Positions 1 to 9,387 of a DNA stretch of 64,000 nucleotides are shown piece by piece. The stretch covers positions 248,001 to 312,000 of the forward strand of contig NZ_PNFD01000004.1 of the NCBI RefSeq assembly GCF_003254645.1, written 5' to 3'. Every line of letters starts with the position of its first letter. The stretch's first letter is position 1. Made by a program: the position numbers and the translations under genes. The DNA is from Microbacterium suaedae (lineage in GTDB: Bacteria > Actinomycetota > Actinomycetes > Actinomycetales > Microbacteriaceae). The notes under the pieces are model-generated. The model saw only the letters and a list, made by a program, of their open reading frames with translations, was not told where the DNA came from and searched no databases.

Positions 1-195
1 CGACATCGGCGTGTAGCCGAGCTTCTTCGCGACGGCTGCCATGGACACAGCACCGATGCCCTCGGCGTCGGCGAGCGCGACCGCCGTTTCGACGATGCGC
101 TCGACACTCATCTCGCGCTTCGGTCCGCGTTGCGGGGCAGCCGCCACACCCCAGGCGAGGGCGATTCCACGGGGGAGCTCGGTGTCTTCCTGCAT
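1..195 (-). CDS. TetR-family regulator, N-terminal part (runs off window)
   Basis: The minus strand opens with ATG at 195 and stays open for 65 codons to the window edge. The visible protein has the TetR-type DNA-binding arrangement: a basic arm (QRGPKREM), then a helix with VERIVETAVALADAEG and the turn-recognition helix around SMAAVAKKLGYTPMS. It is divergent from a DrrA/DrrB-type exporter, the common arrangement for a TetR repressor controlling a drug efflux pump (inference). The ligand-binding C-terminal domain lies outside the window, so the ligand class cannot be judged. Confidence 0.85.
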   Translation of the reverse strand, partial: MQEDTELPRGIALAWGVAAAPQRGPKREMSVERIVETAVALADAEGIGAVSMAAVAKKLGYTPMS

Positions 196-276
196 GCCCC
201 AACTCTACGATGTGTATGTTATAAACAGTGTGTTATCTTCATAAACAGTTTTTTACGTATACGGAAGGATCAGATC
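196..276. promoter_or_regulatory. Divergent promoter with candidate TetR operator
   Basis: This AT-rich spacer contains the nonamer ATAAACAGT twice, at 221-229 and 241-249, exactly 20 bases (about two helical turns) apart, and an imperfect dyad TGTT-ATA-AACA at 218-228. It lies between the TetR gene and the exporter operon, where an autoregulated operator is expected. A GGAAGGAT sequence at 263-270 serves as ribosome binding site for the GTG at 277. Binding by the adjacent TetR is inference. Confidence 0.6.
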
Positions 277-1154
<878 letters not shown>

Positions 1155-1158
<4 letters not shown>

Positions 1159-1949
1159 CTATCGCACCGCACACCGACGTGCGGCCCCGTCTAGGCGGGC
1201 TCACCGCCGAGGCCATCTTCATCGGCCGCAGCCTGCGCCACTCCCTGCGCGACGCCGAGTCGCTCCTGATGTCGATCGTGCTGCCGGTGATGCTCATGCT
1301 CATGTTCACGTACGTGTTTGGCGGTGCGATCGACCCGACAGGCGGGTACGTCGACTACGTCGTCCCCGGCACGATACTGACGTGCGCCGGATTCGGCGCC
1401 GCGACGACCGCCACATTCGTCGCGGGCGACATGACAGGCGGCATCATCGACCGAATCCGCACGATGCCGCTGCGCGCCGGGGCGGTCCTGACGGGGCACG
1501 TCGTCGCGTCCCTCGCGCGCAATCTGTTCGCAACGGTCGTCGTGATCCTCGTCGCCCTCGCGATCGGCTTCCGCCCCGACGCGTCACCGGTCGACTGGCT
1601 CGGCGCGATCGCGATGATCGCCGTCTGGATCTTCGCGATCACCTACCTGTTCGCCGCGATCGGGCTCGCCGCGGGATCCGCCGAGGCCGCAAGCGGGTAC
1701 GGCTTCATCCTGCTCTTCCTGCCGTACGTCTCCAGCGGCTTCGTCCCGCTCGACACGATGCCCGGCTGGCTGCACATCGTCGCCGAAGTGCAGCCCGTCA
1801 CACCCGTGGTCGAAACGATCCGGATGTTCCTGCTCGGGACGGATCCGGGATCCGCGCCCGCCTGGGCCCTTGCATGGTGCGCAGGAATCGCCGTCGCGGC
1901 CTCCGCGTGGGGCGCATGGCTGTTCCGGCGAAAGGCCGGGAGGCGGTGA
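1155..1949 (+). CDS. DrrB-type ABC-2 exporter permease
   Basis: This 264-residue protein has the ABC-2 permease layout: a cytoplasmic N-terminus, six predicted hydrophobic segments, and the family motif region near LPYVSSGFVPLDTMPGWL before the last membrane segment, as in DrrB/NodJ-like permeases. Its ATG lies inside the stop of the ATPase gene (ATGA), so the two are translationally coupled and probably form one exporter. The substrate is unknown; efflux of a drug or lipid is inferred from family and from the TetR neighbour. Confidence 0.92.
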
Positions 1950-1952
1950 TGC

Positions 1953-1968
1953 CGGCGCTCAGGCGCCG
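1953..1968. terminator. Short GC hairpin at convergent gene ends
   Basis: CGGCGC-tcag-GCGCCG, a perfect 6-bp stem with a 4-base loop, lies at the junction of the convergent exporter operon and the ArsR gene and overlaps the ArsR stop codon. It lacks a U-tract, so termination is only a guess. Confidence 0.35.
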
Positions 1969-2363
1969 AGGCGCTTGAGCGCCGTCTGCACGACCGCGGC
2001 CGTCCGGCCGAGCGACTCGGCGAACTTCGTCGCGGGCTGCGGCAGGGGCGCGTAGATCGACTGCGCGGCCTCCGCCGCCAGATCGCCCTCGTCGACGAAG
2101 AACGGGACGAGCCAGTCATCGATCTCCTCGAGCGGCTGCTGCTCGAGCCGGTAGTAGCGATGCTGCCCCTCTTCGCGAACCGAGACGAGCCCCGCCTCGC
2201 GCAGAACCTTGAGGTGCTTCGACACGGTCGGCTGGCTCACGCTGAGCTCCCCGACGATCTCCGACACGCTCGTCCCGTCCTGCGTCTCCTGCTCTCGGCG
2301 CAGCAAAAGCTGCAGGATCTCGCGGCGGGTGCCATCGGCGATCACGTCGAAGATGTCGGCCAT
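1959..2363 (-). CDS. ArsR/SmtB-family winged-helix regulator
   Basis: This 134-residue protein begins MADIFDVIADGTRREIL, the usual start of ArsR repressors that act on their own promoters, with the recognition helix in LSVSQPTVSKHLKVLREAGLV (about residues 42-62) and the wing in EEGQHRYYRL. No cysteine or histidine cluster for metal sensing is visible, so it resembles the non-metal subgroup. A C-terminal tail of about 45 residues follows the winged helix. It is convergent with the exporter genes and divergent from a potassium channel subunit gene; its target is not known. Confidence 0.88.
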   Translation of the reverse strand: MADIFDVIADGTRREILQLLLRREQETQDGTSVSEIVGELSVSQPTVSKHLKVLREAGLVSVREEGQHRYYRLEQQPLEEIDDWLVPFFVDEGDLAAEAAQSIYAPLPQPATKFAESLGRTAAVVQTALKRLGA

Positions 2364-2463
2364 AGCCCACAGCGTATGGCATGCGGGGCATATTCGACAC
2401 GACGATCACCCTCGCGGCGGTACGATGATCGCTGTCCTGCCCGCGAACGAGAGGCGCCCGGTG

Positions 2464-3927
2464 ATGCCAGGCAGCGAGGCCGCGCAGCGTTCGAGGTCGC
2501 TCGGCCGCCTCACGCGCGGCGTGTGGCACTGGTTCCGCGTGTTCACGACCCACTCGCCATCGCGATTCGCGATCCTCGTGTTCTCGAGCCTCGTACTGAT
2601 CTTCACGGCGATCCTCTCGCTGCCGATCTCAGCGGCGGATCACACGGTCACCCCGCTCTCCGATGCGGTGTTCACGGCGATGTCGATGATCTGCGTCACC
2701 GGTCTCGTGAGCGTCGATATGACGACGCACTGGTCGGCCTTCGGCGAGATCGTGCTGTTCATCGGCGTGAACATCGGAGGAATGGGCGCGCTCACGCTTG
2801 CCTCGATGCTTGGCCTCATCATGTCGAAGCGCATGGGGCTGCGCGCGAAGCTCATCGCGGCGGGCGACACGAACCCCCTCCGGGCTCACGGCGGCGCCGT
2901 CAGCGAATCACAGGCGGTTCGCCTCGGGGAGGTCGGGCAGCTGCTGCGCACGGTCGCCCTCTCGACGCTGCTCATCGAGCTCGCCGTCGCACTCCTCGTC
3001 TTGCCCTCCACACTCGCGAAGTACGACTGGTGGCTCGAGGGCACATGGGCCGCGATCACCTACGCCGCAATGTCGTTCACGAACACCGGATTCACGCTCA
3101 ACGAGGGCAGCATCGGGCTCTTCGCCGACGACTTCTACTTCCTCACGGTGATCATGGTCAGCGTGTTCATCGGATCCGTCGGATTCCCCGTCATCTTCGC
3201 GCTCTCGCGCCACCTGACGAATCCGCGCAAGGCCATGCTGTTTCGCCCGAGAACCTGGTCGCTGCACGTGAAGCTCACGGTCGTCACGAGCATCCTGCTC
3301 CTCTTCGGCGGCGCGGGCGTCCTGCTCTCGCTCGAATACGACAATCCCGGAACCTTCGGATCCATGGGTGCCGGCGAGACGATCTTCCAAGCGTTCTTCG
3401 TCTCCGTCATGACCAGGTCCGGTGGTTTCTCGATCATCGACATCGGCGAACTCTACGGATCCGGCATGGTCGTCGGATCCATGCTCATGTTCGTCGGCGG
3501 CGGATCCGCGTCAACGGCCGGCGGCATCAAGGTCACGACGCTCGCTGTGCTCGCCCTCGCCGTCTGGTCTGAGGCGAAGGGGCGCCGCCAGGTTCAGGCT
3601 TTCGGACGACGGATCCCCTCCGATGTGCAGCGCGTCGCCGTCGCGGTCCTCGCGTGGGGAGCAACGATCGTCGCCGTCGCGACGATCGCGATCGCGCAGA
3701 TCACGCACGAGCCGATCGCCGAGGTGCTCTTCGATGTCATCTCGGCCTTCGGCACCGTTGGCCTGTCGACGGGCCTCACGGAGAACCTGCCCGATCCCGC
3801 GCTGTACATCATGGCCCTGACCATCTTCATGGGGCGCGTTGGTACAGTCACACTCGCCGCGGCCGTCGCGGCGACATCGCAGTTGCAGCACTACGAACTG
3901 CCCGTCGAAAGGCCCATCGTTGGTTGA
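2464..3927 (+). CDS. TrkH/KtrB-type potassium uptake membrane subunit (copy 1)
   Basis: The protein forms the ion-conducting subunit of a Trk/Ktr potassium transporter: four membrane-pore-membrane repeats with the selectivity glycines in ICVTGLVSVD, FTNTGFTLN, MTRSGGFSI and FGTVGLSTG. About 487 residues from this start. The frame is open upstream to 2209, but GAGAGG at 2449-2454 favours GTG 2461 or ATG 2464, and a TACGAT at 2421-2426 would act as -10 and so excludes the ATG at 2425. The stop overlaps the start of its regulatory partner. A second, convergent pair lies just downstream. Confidence 0.92.
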   Translation: MPGSEAAQRSRSLGRLTRGVWHWFRVFTTHSPSRFAILVFSSLVLIFTAILSLPISAADHTVTPLSDAVFTAMSMICVTGLVSVDMTTHWSAFGEIVLFIGVNIGGMGALTLASMLGLIMSKRMGLRAKLIAAGDTNPLRAHGGAVSESQAVRLGEVGQLLRTVALSTLLIELAVALLVLPSTLAKYDWWLEGTWAAITYAAMSFTNTGFTLNEGSIGLFADDFYFLTVIMVSVFIGSVGFPVIFALSRHLTNPRKAMLFRPRTWSLHVKLTVVTSILLLFGGAGVLLSLEYDNPGTFGSMGAGETIFQAFFVSVMTRSGGFSIIDIGELYGSGMVVGSMLMFVGGGSASTAGGIKVTTLAVLALAVWSEAKGRRQVQAFGRRIPSDVQRVAVAVLAWGATIVAVATIAIAQITHEPIAEVLFDVISAFGTVGLSTGLTENLPDPALYIMALTIFMGRVGTVTLAAAVAATSQLQHYELPVERPIVG

Positions 3928-4591
3928 ACCGATCCGGAGCGACTCCCCCGTGCTCGTCATCGGCCTCGGGCGCTACGGCGCCGCCTGCGCTGGCGAGCTC
4001 GACCGTCTCGACCGCGACGTGCTCGCGGTCGACGCAGACCTCGGCCTCGTGCAGAAGTGGTCGGAGCGCGTGACACACACGGTGCAGGCCGACGCACGCA
4101 ACCTGGAGGCGCTGAAGCAGATCGGCGCCCAGGACTTCCAGGTCGCCGTCGTCGCGACCGGATCCTCGATCGAGGCGTCCGTGCTCATCACGGCCAACCT
4201 CGTCGATCTCAAGGTGCCGCAGATCTGGGCGAAGGCGACGAGCCAGTCGCACGGCAAGATCCTCTCGCGCGTCGGCGCGAACCACGTCATCTACCCCGAA
4301 CGCGAGGCCGGCGAGCGCGTCGCCCACCTCGTGAGCGGGCGCATGCTCGACTTCATCCGCTTCGACGACGACTTCGTGCTCGCGAAGATGTTCCCGCCGA
4401 AGTTCATCCGCGGCGTCACTCTCTCCGACTCGGCCGTGCGCAGCAAGTACCACGTGACCGTCGTCGGCGTGAAGTCACCCGCCAAGCCCTTCCACTATGC
4501 CGAGGCGAACACGGTCGTCACCAATCACGACCTCATCATCGTCTCGGGCACGAACGAGGACGTCGAGCGCTTCGCCGCGCTCGACCGGTAG
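3920..4591 (+). CDS. TrkA/KtrA-type RCK regulatory subunit (copy 1)
   Basis: This 223-residue cytoplasmic protein has a single RCK unit: an N-terminal Rossmann fold with VLVIGLGRYG for nucleotide binding and acidic residues VDAD at the end of the second strand, then an RCK_C half beginning near FIRFDDDFVLAKMFPP. It gates the adjacent TrkH-like subunit. The TTG at 3920, overlapping the trkH stop by eight bases, is chosen because GAAAGG at 3907-3912 is at the right distance and no ATG or GTG precedes the Rossmann strand in frame. Short single-RCK length is that of Ktr rather than two-domain E. coli TrkA. Confidence 0.9.
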   Translation: MVEPIRSDSPVLVIGLGRYGAACAGELDRLDRDVLAVDADLGLVQKWSERVTHTVQADARNLEALKQIGAQDFQVAVVATGSSIEASVLITANLVDLKVPQIWAKATSQSHGKILSRVGANHVIYPEREAGERVAHLVSGRMLDFIRFDDDFVLAKMFPPKFIRGVTLSDSAVRSKYHVTVVGVKSPAKPFHYAEANTVVTNHDLIIVSGTNEDVERFAALDR

Positions 4592-4595
4592 CGCC

Positions 4596-5291
4596 TCAGC
4601 GCAGCTGCGCGAACGCCTCCACTTTGCGGGTCGGGCCGAAGACGAGCACCGTGTCGTCCTGCCGAAGGATCGTCTCGGCATCGGCCGGCTTCCATTCCCC
4701 GCCAACGGCCTTGCGCGCCGCGATCGTGACACCGCGACGCTCGCGCAGCCGCGTCTGACCGAGCGGGACGCCGTCGAGCTCCGCCGGCGGCGACACCTTG
4801 ACGATGGCGAAGCCCTCGTCGACCTCGAGGTAGTCCTTCGCAGCGCCGCGCAGGAGGTGCGCGACACGGCGCCCCATGTCGTGCTCGGGGTAGATGACGT
4901 GCTGCACGCCAAGCTGTTCGAGGATCCGGCCGTGCTGATCGTCTGTGGCCTTCGCCCACACGACGGGGCCGTCCAGCTGGAGCAGCAGCGACGCCGCGAG
5001 GATCGATACCTTGAGGTCTCCGCTGATCGCGATGATCGCACGGTCGAACTCATGCACCGCGAGCTGACGCAGCACCTCCTCCTTCGTCGCATCGGCGCGC
5101 ACGACCTGCGTGAGCCGGCCGTTGAGCTCCTGCACACGATCCTCGTCGGCGTCGATCCCGAGCACCTCCGTTCCCGACGCCATCAGCTCGAGGGCGACCG
5201 CAGCGCCGAATCGGCCGAGGCCGATGACGACGACCGAGTCGGCCTCCGCGATGCGTTTCGAGGTCTCTCCGAACGAGAGAAACGAACCCAT
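4596..5291 (-). CDS. TrkA/KtrA-type RCK regulatory subunit (copy 2)
   Basis: A 231-residue single-RCK protein with the Rossmann motif VVVIGLGRFG near residue 20, acidic VLGIDADED, and an RCK_C half starting at DYLEVDEGFAIVKVSPP. The ATG at 5291 has GGAGAGG upstream; the open frame extends to 5321 but only through the spacer after trkH copy 2. It is the last gene of a trkH-trkA pair on the minus strand and its stop is four bases from the stop of copy 1. The two RCK proteins are clearly diverged paralogues, not a recent duplication. Confidence 0.91.
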   Translation of the reverse strand: MGSFLSFGETSKRIAEADSVVVIGLGRFGAAVALELMASGTEVLGIDADEDRVQELNGRLTQVVRADATKEEVLRQLAVHEFDRAIIAISGDLKVSILAASLLLQLDGPVVWAKATDDQHGRILEQLGVQHVIYPEHDMGRRVAHLLRGAAKDYLEVDEGFAIVKVSPPAELDGVPLGQTRLRERRGVTIAARKAVGGEWKPADAETILRQDDTVLVFGPTRKVEAFAQLR

Positions 5292-5313
5292 GATGTGATC
5301 CTCTCCGCGCCCC

Positions 5314-6672
5314 TCAGCCAATGGCCGGGCGCTCCTTGGGAAGTTCGTACGCTGTCTTCCGCTCGCGGAGGGCGAGCGCGGATCCGAGAGTGAGAGGGCC
5401 GAGCCGGCCCAGGAACATGAGGATCGACATCAGCACGCGCGCTGGATCAGGCAGATCCGCCGTAATGCCCGTCGACAGTCCGACGGTGCCGAACGCCGAG
5501 ATCGCTTCGAACAGCACCCTGTCGAGGTCGAGATCCGTCATCGCAAGGATCACGAGCGTCACGAAGACGATGCCCGCGATCGCGACGAGAACGACCGAGA
5601 TCGCCTGGCGGTGCACGCTGCGCGAGAGGCGCTTGCCGAAGATGTTCACGGCCGTGCCTCCGCGCAGCTCGGTCCAGAGGATGAACAGCAGCACGGCGAA
5701 GGTCGTCACCTTGATGCCGCCGGCGGTTCCCGCGGGGCCGCCTCCGATGAACATGAGGATGTCGGTCACGAGCCACGTCTCGTCGTGCATCTGACCGACA
5801 TCGACCGAGTTGAAGCCCGCCGTGCGCGTCTGCACGGCGTGGAAGAAGCCGCCGAGCACGCGCGTCCAGGGATCCTCTCCGCCGAGCGTCTGGGGATTCG
5901 TCCACTCCATGGCCGTGATGACGAGCGTCGATCCGACGAGCAGGACGATGGTCGCGGCGAGCACGATGCGGGTATTCATGGACCAGTGCAGGGGCTGACG
6001 GAACTCGCGCCGCAGCTCCCGCAGCACGGGGAAGCCGACGCCGCCGACGATGATCGCGGCGCACATCGGCAGCAGGATCCACGGATCCGCCGCGAAGCCC
6101 ATCATGCTGTCGCTCTGCAGCGCGAATCCGGCGTTGTTGAACGCCGAGATCGAGTGGAAAACCGACATCCACACCGCCTCGCCGAGACCGTAGTCGCCGC
6201 GATAGCCGAGGAGGAACCGGCCGAGGAGGATCGCGGCGACGACGGCCTCAATGATGATCGATGTGAAGAAGATGCCGGCGACGATGCGGCGCACGTTCGG
6301 GGCGCCGAGCGTCTTCGACTCCGTCACGGCGTTCATTCGTGCACGCACGGACAGCTTGCGGGCCAGCACGATGCCGACGAGCGCGGCGAAGACCATGATC
6401 CCGAGTCCACCGAGCTGGATGAGCACGAGGATCACCGCGAGGCCGAAACCGCTCCAGTGGCTCGCCGTGTCGACGACGACGAGGCCCGTCACGCACAGCG
6501 CCGATGTCGCGGTGAAAAGCGCGTCGATGAAGCTCGTGCGGTTGCCGGGGACAGCTGAGATCGGCAGCCAGAGCAGGAGGGTGCCGACGACGAGGACTGC
6601 TCCGAACCCCAGGACGATTGCCTGGGCGGGAGCGAAGCCGCGCCGTACCGACGCGGACGCTGTTCGAGTCAC
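5314..6672 (-). CDS. TrkH/KtrB-type potassium uptake membrane subunit (copy 2)
   Basis: A 452-residue pore subunit with four filter loops: LCVTGLVVVD, FNNAGFALQ, QTRTAGFNSVD and FGTVGLSTGI. The GTG at 6672 is chosen because a TACTGT -10 hexamer lies eight bases upstream and a TTGCGC -35 a further 16 bases away, fitting a leaderless mRNA; the longer frame to 6795 would include this promoter. It is followed at 23 bases by its RCK partner. C-terminal ELPKERPAIG closely matches ELPVERPIVG of copy 1, showing common origin. Confidence 0.92.
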   Translation of the reverse strand: MTRTASASVRRGFAPAQAIVLGFGAVLVVGTLLLWLPISAVPGNRTSFIDALFTATSALCVTGLVVVDTASHWSGFGLAVILVLIQLGGLGIMVFAALVGIVLARKLSVRARMNAVTESKTLGAPNVRRIVAGIFFTSIIIEAVVAAILLGRFLLGYRGDYGLGEAVWMSVFHSISAFNNAGFALQSDSMMGFAADPWILLPMCAAIIVGGVGFPVLRELRREFRQPLHWSMNTRIVLAATIVLLVGSTLVITAMEWTNPQTLGGEDPWTRVLGGFFHAVQTRTAGFNSVDVGQMHDETWLVTDILMFIGGGPAGTAGGIKVTTFAVLLFILWTELRGGTAVNIFGKRLSRSVHRQAISVVLVAIAGIVFVTLVILAMTDLDLDRVLFEAISAFGTVGLSTGITADLPDPARVLMSILMFLGRLGPLTLGSALALRERKTAYELPKERPAIG

Positions 6673-6680
6673 GAACGACG

Positions 6681-6708
6681 ACAGTACGCCAATTCCGTCA
6701 CGGCGCAA
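6681..6708 (-). promoter_or_regulatory. Promoter for trkH copy 2
   Basis: On the minus strand TTGCGC (6703-6708) and TACTGT (6681-6686) are separated by 16 bases and the -10 lies eight bases before the GTG at 6672. The geometry predicts transcription starting at or next to the start codon. Confidence 0.5.
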
Positions 6709-6727
6709 GTCCGGCCCGCGGGGCTGC

Positions 6728-7567
6728 TCACCCCTCGGCGGCGAGCTCCTTCGCGCGCGCATACGCCGCGTCGGTCGCCTTCTTGAACAGGGCATCGAGA
6801 TCGGCGGCCTGGAACGTCTCGACGGCCTCGTGCGTCGTGCCCTTCGGGCTCGTCACGCCGCGACGCAGCTCGGCCGGGTGCTGGCCCGAAGCCTCGAGGA
6901 ACGCCGTCGCACCGATGAAGGTCTTCTCGGCGATGAGGCGGGCACGCTCGTCGTCGAAGCCCTGGTGCTTCGCGGCCTCGATCAGCTTCTCGACGAAGAG
7001 GAAGACGTATGCCGGGCCGGATCCGGAGATCGTCGAGATCGCGTCGATCCCATCGTCACCGTCGACCTCCACCGCGTCCCCGACCGTCTCGAAGAGCCGC
7101 TTCACGATCGCCATGTCCTCGGCGGAGGCGTGCGTGCCCGCGGCGAGCCCCGTCACGCCCTTGCCGACCGTCGAGGGCGTGTTCGGCATCGACCGGATCA
7201 CCGAGGTCGAGCCGAGCTTCTCCTCGAACTGAGCGAGGGTGATGCCCGCCGCGAGGCTCACGACGATCGCGTCGTCGCGCAGGTGCGGCCCGATCTCGTC
7301 GAGCAGATCGGCGATCATGTATGGCTTCACGCCGACGAGGACCACGCGCGCCGCGGCAGCCGCCTGCGCATTGCCGTCGGGGGTGTTCTCAAGCGCGATG
7401 CTCGTGACGCCGTCGAGCTCGGCAAGCGGCTCGGCCTTCGCGGCAGTGCGGTTCGTGACGTGGATCCCGCCGTCGACGGGGATCCCGCTGGAGACGAGGC
7501 CTCGGAGGATCGAGCCTCCCATCGAACCGGCACCGATGAACGCGACAGAGGGAAGGGCTTCAGTCAT
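6728..7567 (-). CDS. proC: Pyrroline-5-carboxylate reductase
   Basis: This enzyme performs the last step of proline synthesis, NAD(P)H-dependent reduction of pyrroline-5-carboxylate. The 279-residue product has the N-terminal Rossmann motif VAFIGAGSMGG, the central VIRSMPNTPSTVGKG and the C-terminal P5CR dimerisation signature with ISGSGPAYVFLFVEKLIEAA and GVTSPKGTTHEA. Length is typical. The ATG at 7567 starts just before the Rossmann strand and has TAGCGT seven bases upstream, fitting a leaderless start; the frame is open to 7771 but overlaps the divergent gene's promoter. Confidence 0.96.
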   Translation of the reverse strand: MTEALPSVAFIGAGSMGGSILRGLVSSGIPVDGGIHVTNRTAAKAEPLAELDGVTSIALENTPDGNAQAAAAARVVLVGVKPYMIADLLDEIGPHLRDDAIVVSLAAGITLAQFEEKLGSTSVIRSMPNTPSTVGKGVTGLAAGTHASAEDMAIVKRLFETVGDAVEVDGDDGIDAISTISGSGPAYVFLFVEKLIEAAKHQGFDDERARLIAEKTFIGATAFLEASGQHPAELRRGVTSPKGTTHEAVETFQAADLDALFKKATDAAYARAKELAAEG

Positions 7568-7607
7568 GCCTTCCACGCTACAGCCGGGTGCGCTATACGC
7601 TGGGCGC

Positions 7608-7931
7608 ATGGATGCACAGGTGAGCGACCACGCAGCCCAGGACGACGTGCCGAAGGTCATCGAAGCGATCGAGCGCGGCCCCGAAGTGCAGAAGGCTCTG
7701 CGCATCATGGTCGTGCCGATCTCCCCGGACCGGCTGCTCGTCTCCGGCGAGGTGACGGTCCCGCTCGACAAGCCCCTCTCGTCGATCGCACGGGATCTCG
7801 ACGTCGTCGAGGGCCGCGTGCGTCACGAGGTGCCGAAGGTGCACGAGATGTTCCTCTCGGCCCGCGTCTATTCGGATCCCGACCAGGCCGATCCGCCGAC
7901 CGAGGCATTCGTGGTCCGCTCGATCGACTGA
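7608..7931 (+). CDS. Orphan CDF-exporter-like cytoplasmic domain
   Basis: A 107-residue soluble protein with no membrane segment. Residues about 18-95 resemble the cytoplasmic dimerisation domain of cation diffusion facilitators: IEAIERGPEVQK, then a strand RIMVVPISPDRLLVSGEV, and a second helix-strand unit ending in a SARVYSDPD-like tail. I recognise the pattern but cannot confirm it without profile search. Complete CDF transporters carry this domain behind six membrane helices; here the ATG at 7608 has TACGCT six bases upstream and no transporter half precedes it. It may be a stand-alone metal-sensing or regulatory domain (inference). Confidence 0.6.
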   Translation: MDAQVSDHAAQDDVPKVIEAIERGPEVQKALRIMVVPISPDRLLVSGEVTVPLDKPLSSIARDLDVVEGRVRHEVPKVHEMFLSARVYSDPDQADPPTEAFVVRSID

Positions 7932-7970
7932 TGCGCGTCGGCGCGGAAGCGCGGATGCCAGTATTGACGC

Positions 7971-8909
7971 ATGGCCACTCCTGAGTTCTGCGTCTTCACC
8001 GAGCCCCAGCAGGGGGCCTCCTACGACACCCAGCTCGCGTTCGCCCAGCAGGCCGAGCGCAGCGGTTTCGACGGCTTCTTCCGCTCGGATCACTATCTCA
8101 AGATGGGCGACTTCTTCACGGGAGAGCCCGGCCCGACCGACGCGTGGACGACGCTCGCCGGTCTCGCCCGCGAGACGCGCACCCTGCGCCTCGGCACGCT
8201 CGTGTCGTCCGTGACCTACCGCACCCCGGGGATCCTCGCGATCCAGGTCGCGCAGGTCGACCAGATGTCGGGCGGCCGCGTCGAGCTGGGGCTCGGAACC
8301 GGCTGGTTCGAGGCGGAGCACGCCGCGTACGGGATCCCCTTCCCCCGCAAGCGATTCGATCTGCTCGAGGAGCAGCTCGAGATCGTGCAGGGCCTCTGGG
8401 GCACACCGGAGCACGCGACGTACTCGTTCGACGGCGAGCACTACCAGCTCGTCGACTCCCCGGCGCTGCCGAAACCCGCGCAGGAGGCACCTCCCGTCAT
8501 CGTCGGCGGTGCCGGCCTCAAGCGCACGCCGTCACTCGCCGCGCGCTTCGCGACCGAGTTCAACATCCCCTTCCAGCCCGAGGACGTCGTCGTCGATCGC
8601 TGGGCGCGGGCGCGCGCCGCATGCGAAGACATCGGCCGCGACCCCGAGACCCTGAAGACGACGGTCGCCCTCACAACGCTCGCGGGCGAGACCGAGCAGG
8701 ACGTCGCGCGCCGCGCAGCCGCGACGGGCGTCGACGTCGACGAGTTCCGCCGCGACCACACCTTCTGCGGATCCGCGGCCGAGATCGTCGACCGGGCGGG
8801 CCGACTCCTCGAGCAGGGCGCGAACCGGCTCTACTTCCAGATGATCGACATGACCGACCTCGACCACGTGGCCTTCGTGGGCGAGGAGGTCCTGCCGCAG
8901 CTGCGCTGA
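7971..8909 (+). CDS. Luciferase-like (LLM) flavin-dependent oxidoreductase
   Basis: A 312-residue TIM-barrel protein of the bacterial luciferase-like monooxygenase family, with the usual N-terminal FDGFFRSDHYLKMG, central MSGGRVELGLGTGWFEAEH and the PPVIVGGAGLKRTPSLAARFATEFN nucleotide-binding region split over about residues 175-200. Members use FMN or coenzyme F420; the TIGR03560-like subgroup in actinobacteria is usually called F420-dependent. The substrate is unknown. It follows the orphan CDF-like gene by 39 bases in the same direction. Confidence 0.9.
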   Translation: MATPEFCVFTEPQQGASYDTQLAFAQQAERSGFDGFFRSDHYLKMGDFFTGEPGPTDAWTTLAGLARETRTLRLGTLVSSVTYRTPGILAIQVAQVDQMSGGRVELGLGTGWFEAEHAAYGIPFPRKRFDLLEEQLEIVQGLWGTPEHATYSFDGEHYQLVDSPALPKPAQEAPPVIVGGAGLKRTPSLAARFATEFNIPFQPEDVVVDRWARARAACEDIGRDPETLKTTVALTTLAGETEQDVARRAAATGVDVDEFRRDHTFCGSAAEIVDRAGRLLEQGANRLYFQMIDMTDLDHVAFVGEEVLPQLR

Positions 8910-8915
8910 GCGCAC

Positions 8916-9377
8916 TCACCGTCGCGCGCGGAAGAACTCCTCCAGCGGGGCGCGGGCCTCGTGCTCGAGGACGCCGCCGATCACCTCGGCGCGCACGGGC
9001 AGCCGGCGATCGCGCACGACGTCGTAGACAGATCCTGCGGCGCCGGCCTTGTCGTCCCACGCCCCGAAGACAAGCCGCGAGACGCGGGCCTGCAGCAACG
9101 CACCCGCGCACATGACGCAGGGTTCGAGCGTCACGACGAGCGTGCACCCGTCGAGGTTCCAGGATCCGATGCGCGCAGCAGCTTCGCGCATCGCGAGTAC
9201 CTCCGCATGGGCGCTCGGGTCGTGCGTCTGCTCGCGGCGGTTCCGACCGCGACCGATGAGCGCGCCGGCACCGTCGAGCACGACGGCGCCGACGGGTACC
9301 TCCCCCGCCGCGCCGGCGTCTGCGGCGAGCGCGAGCGCGAGCCGCATGGCGTCGACGTCGGCGGGGTCAGGTGTCAT
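8916..9377 (-). CDS. tadA: TadA-like nucleoside/tRNA adenosine deaminase
   Basis: A 153-residue zinc deaminase with the catalytic HAE (in DPSAHAEVLAM) and the PCVMCAGALLQARV zinc motif, and the TadA hallmark FGAWDDKAGAAGS. TadA converts A34 to inosine in tRNA-Arg(ACG) in the cytoplasm and is normally essential. The ATG at 9377 has TAACCT seven bases upstream, fitting a leaderless start. Its C-terminus is convergent with the luciferase-like gene. A cytosine deaminase role is a weaker alternative. Confidence 0.9.
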   Translation of the reverse strand: MTPDPADVDAMRLALALAADAGAAGEVPVGAVVLDGAGALIGRGRNRREQTHDPSAHAEVLAMREAAARIGSWNLDGCTLVVTLEPCVMCAGALLQARVSRLVFGAWDDKAGAAGSVYDVVRDRRLPVRAEVIGGVLEHEARAPLEEFFRARR

Positions 9378-9387
9378 GCCCTCGAGG

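Noticed and set aside
6685..6698. A 14-base match (ACGCCAATTCCGTC) to the arm of element A inside the trkH copy 2 promoter
   Set aside because: No second arm or loop block is nearby; a single short match is not enough to call an element remnant.
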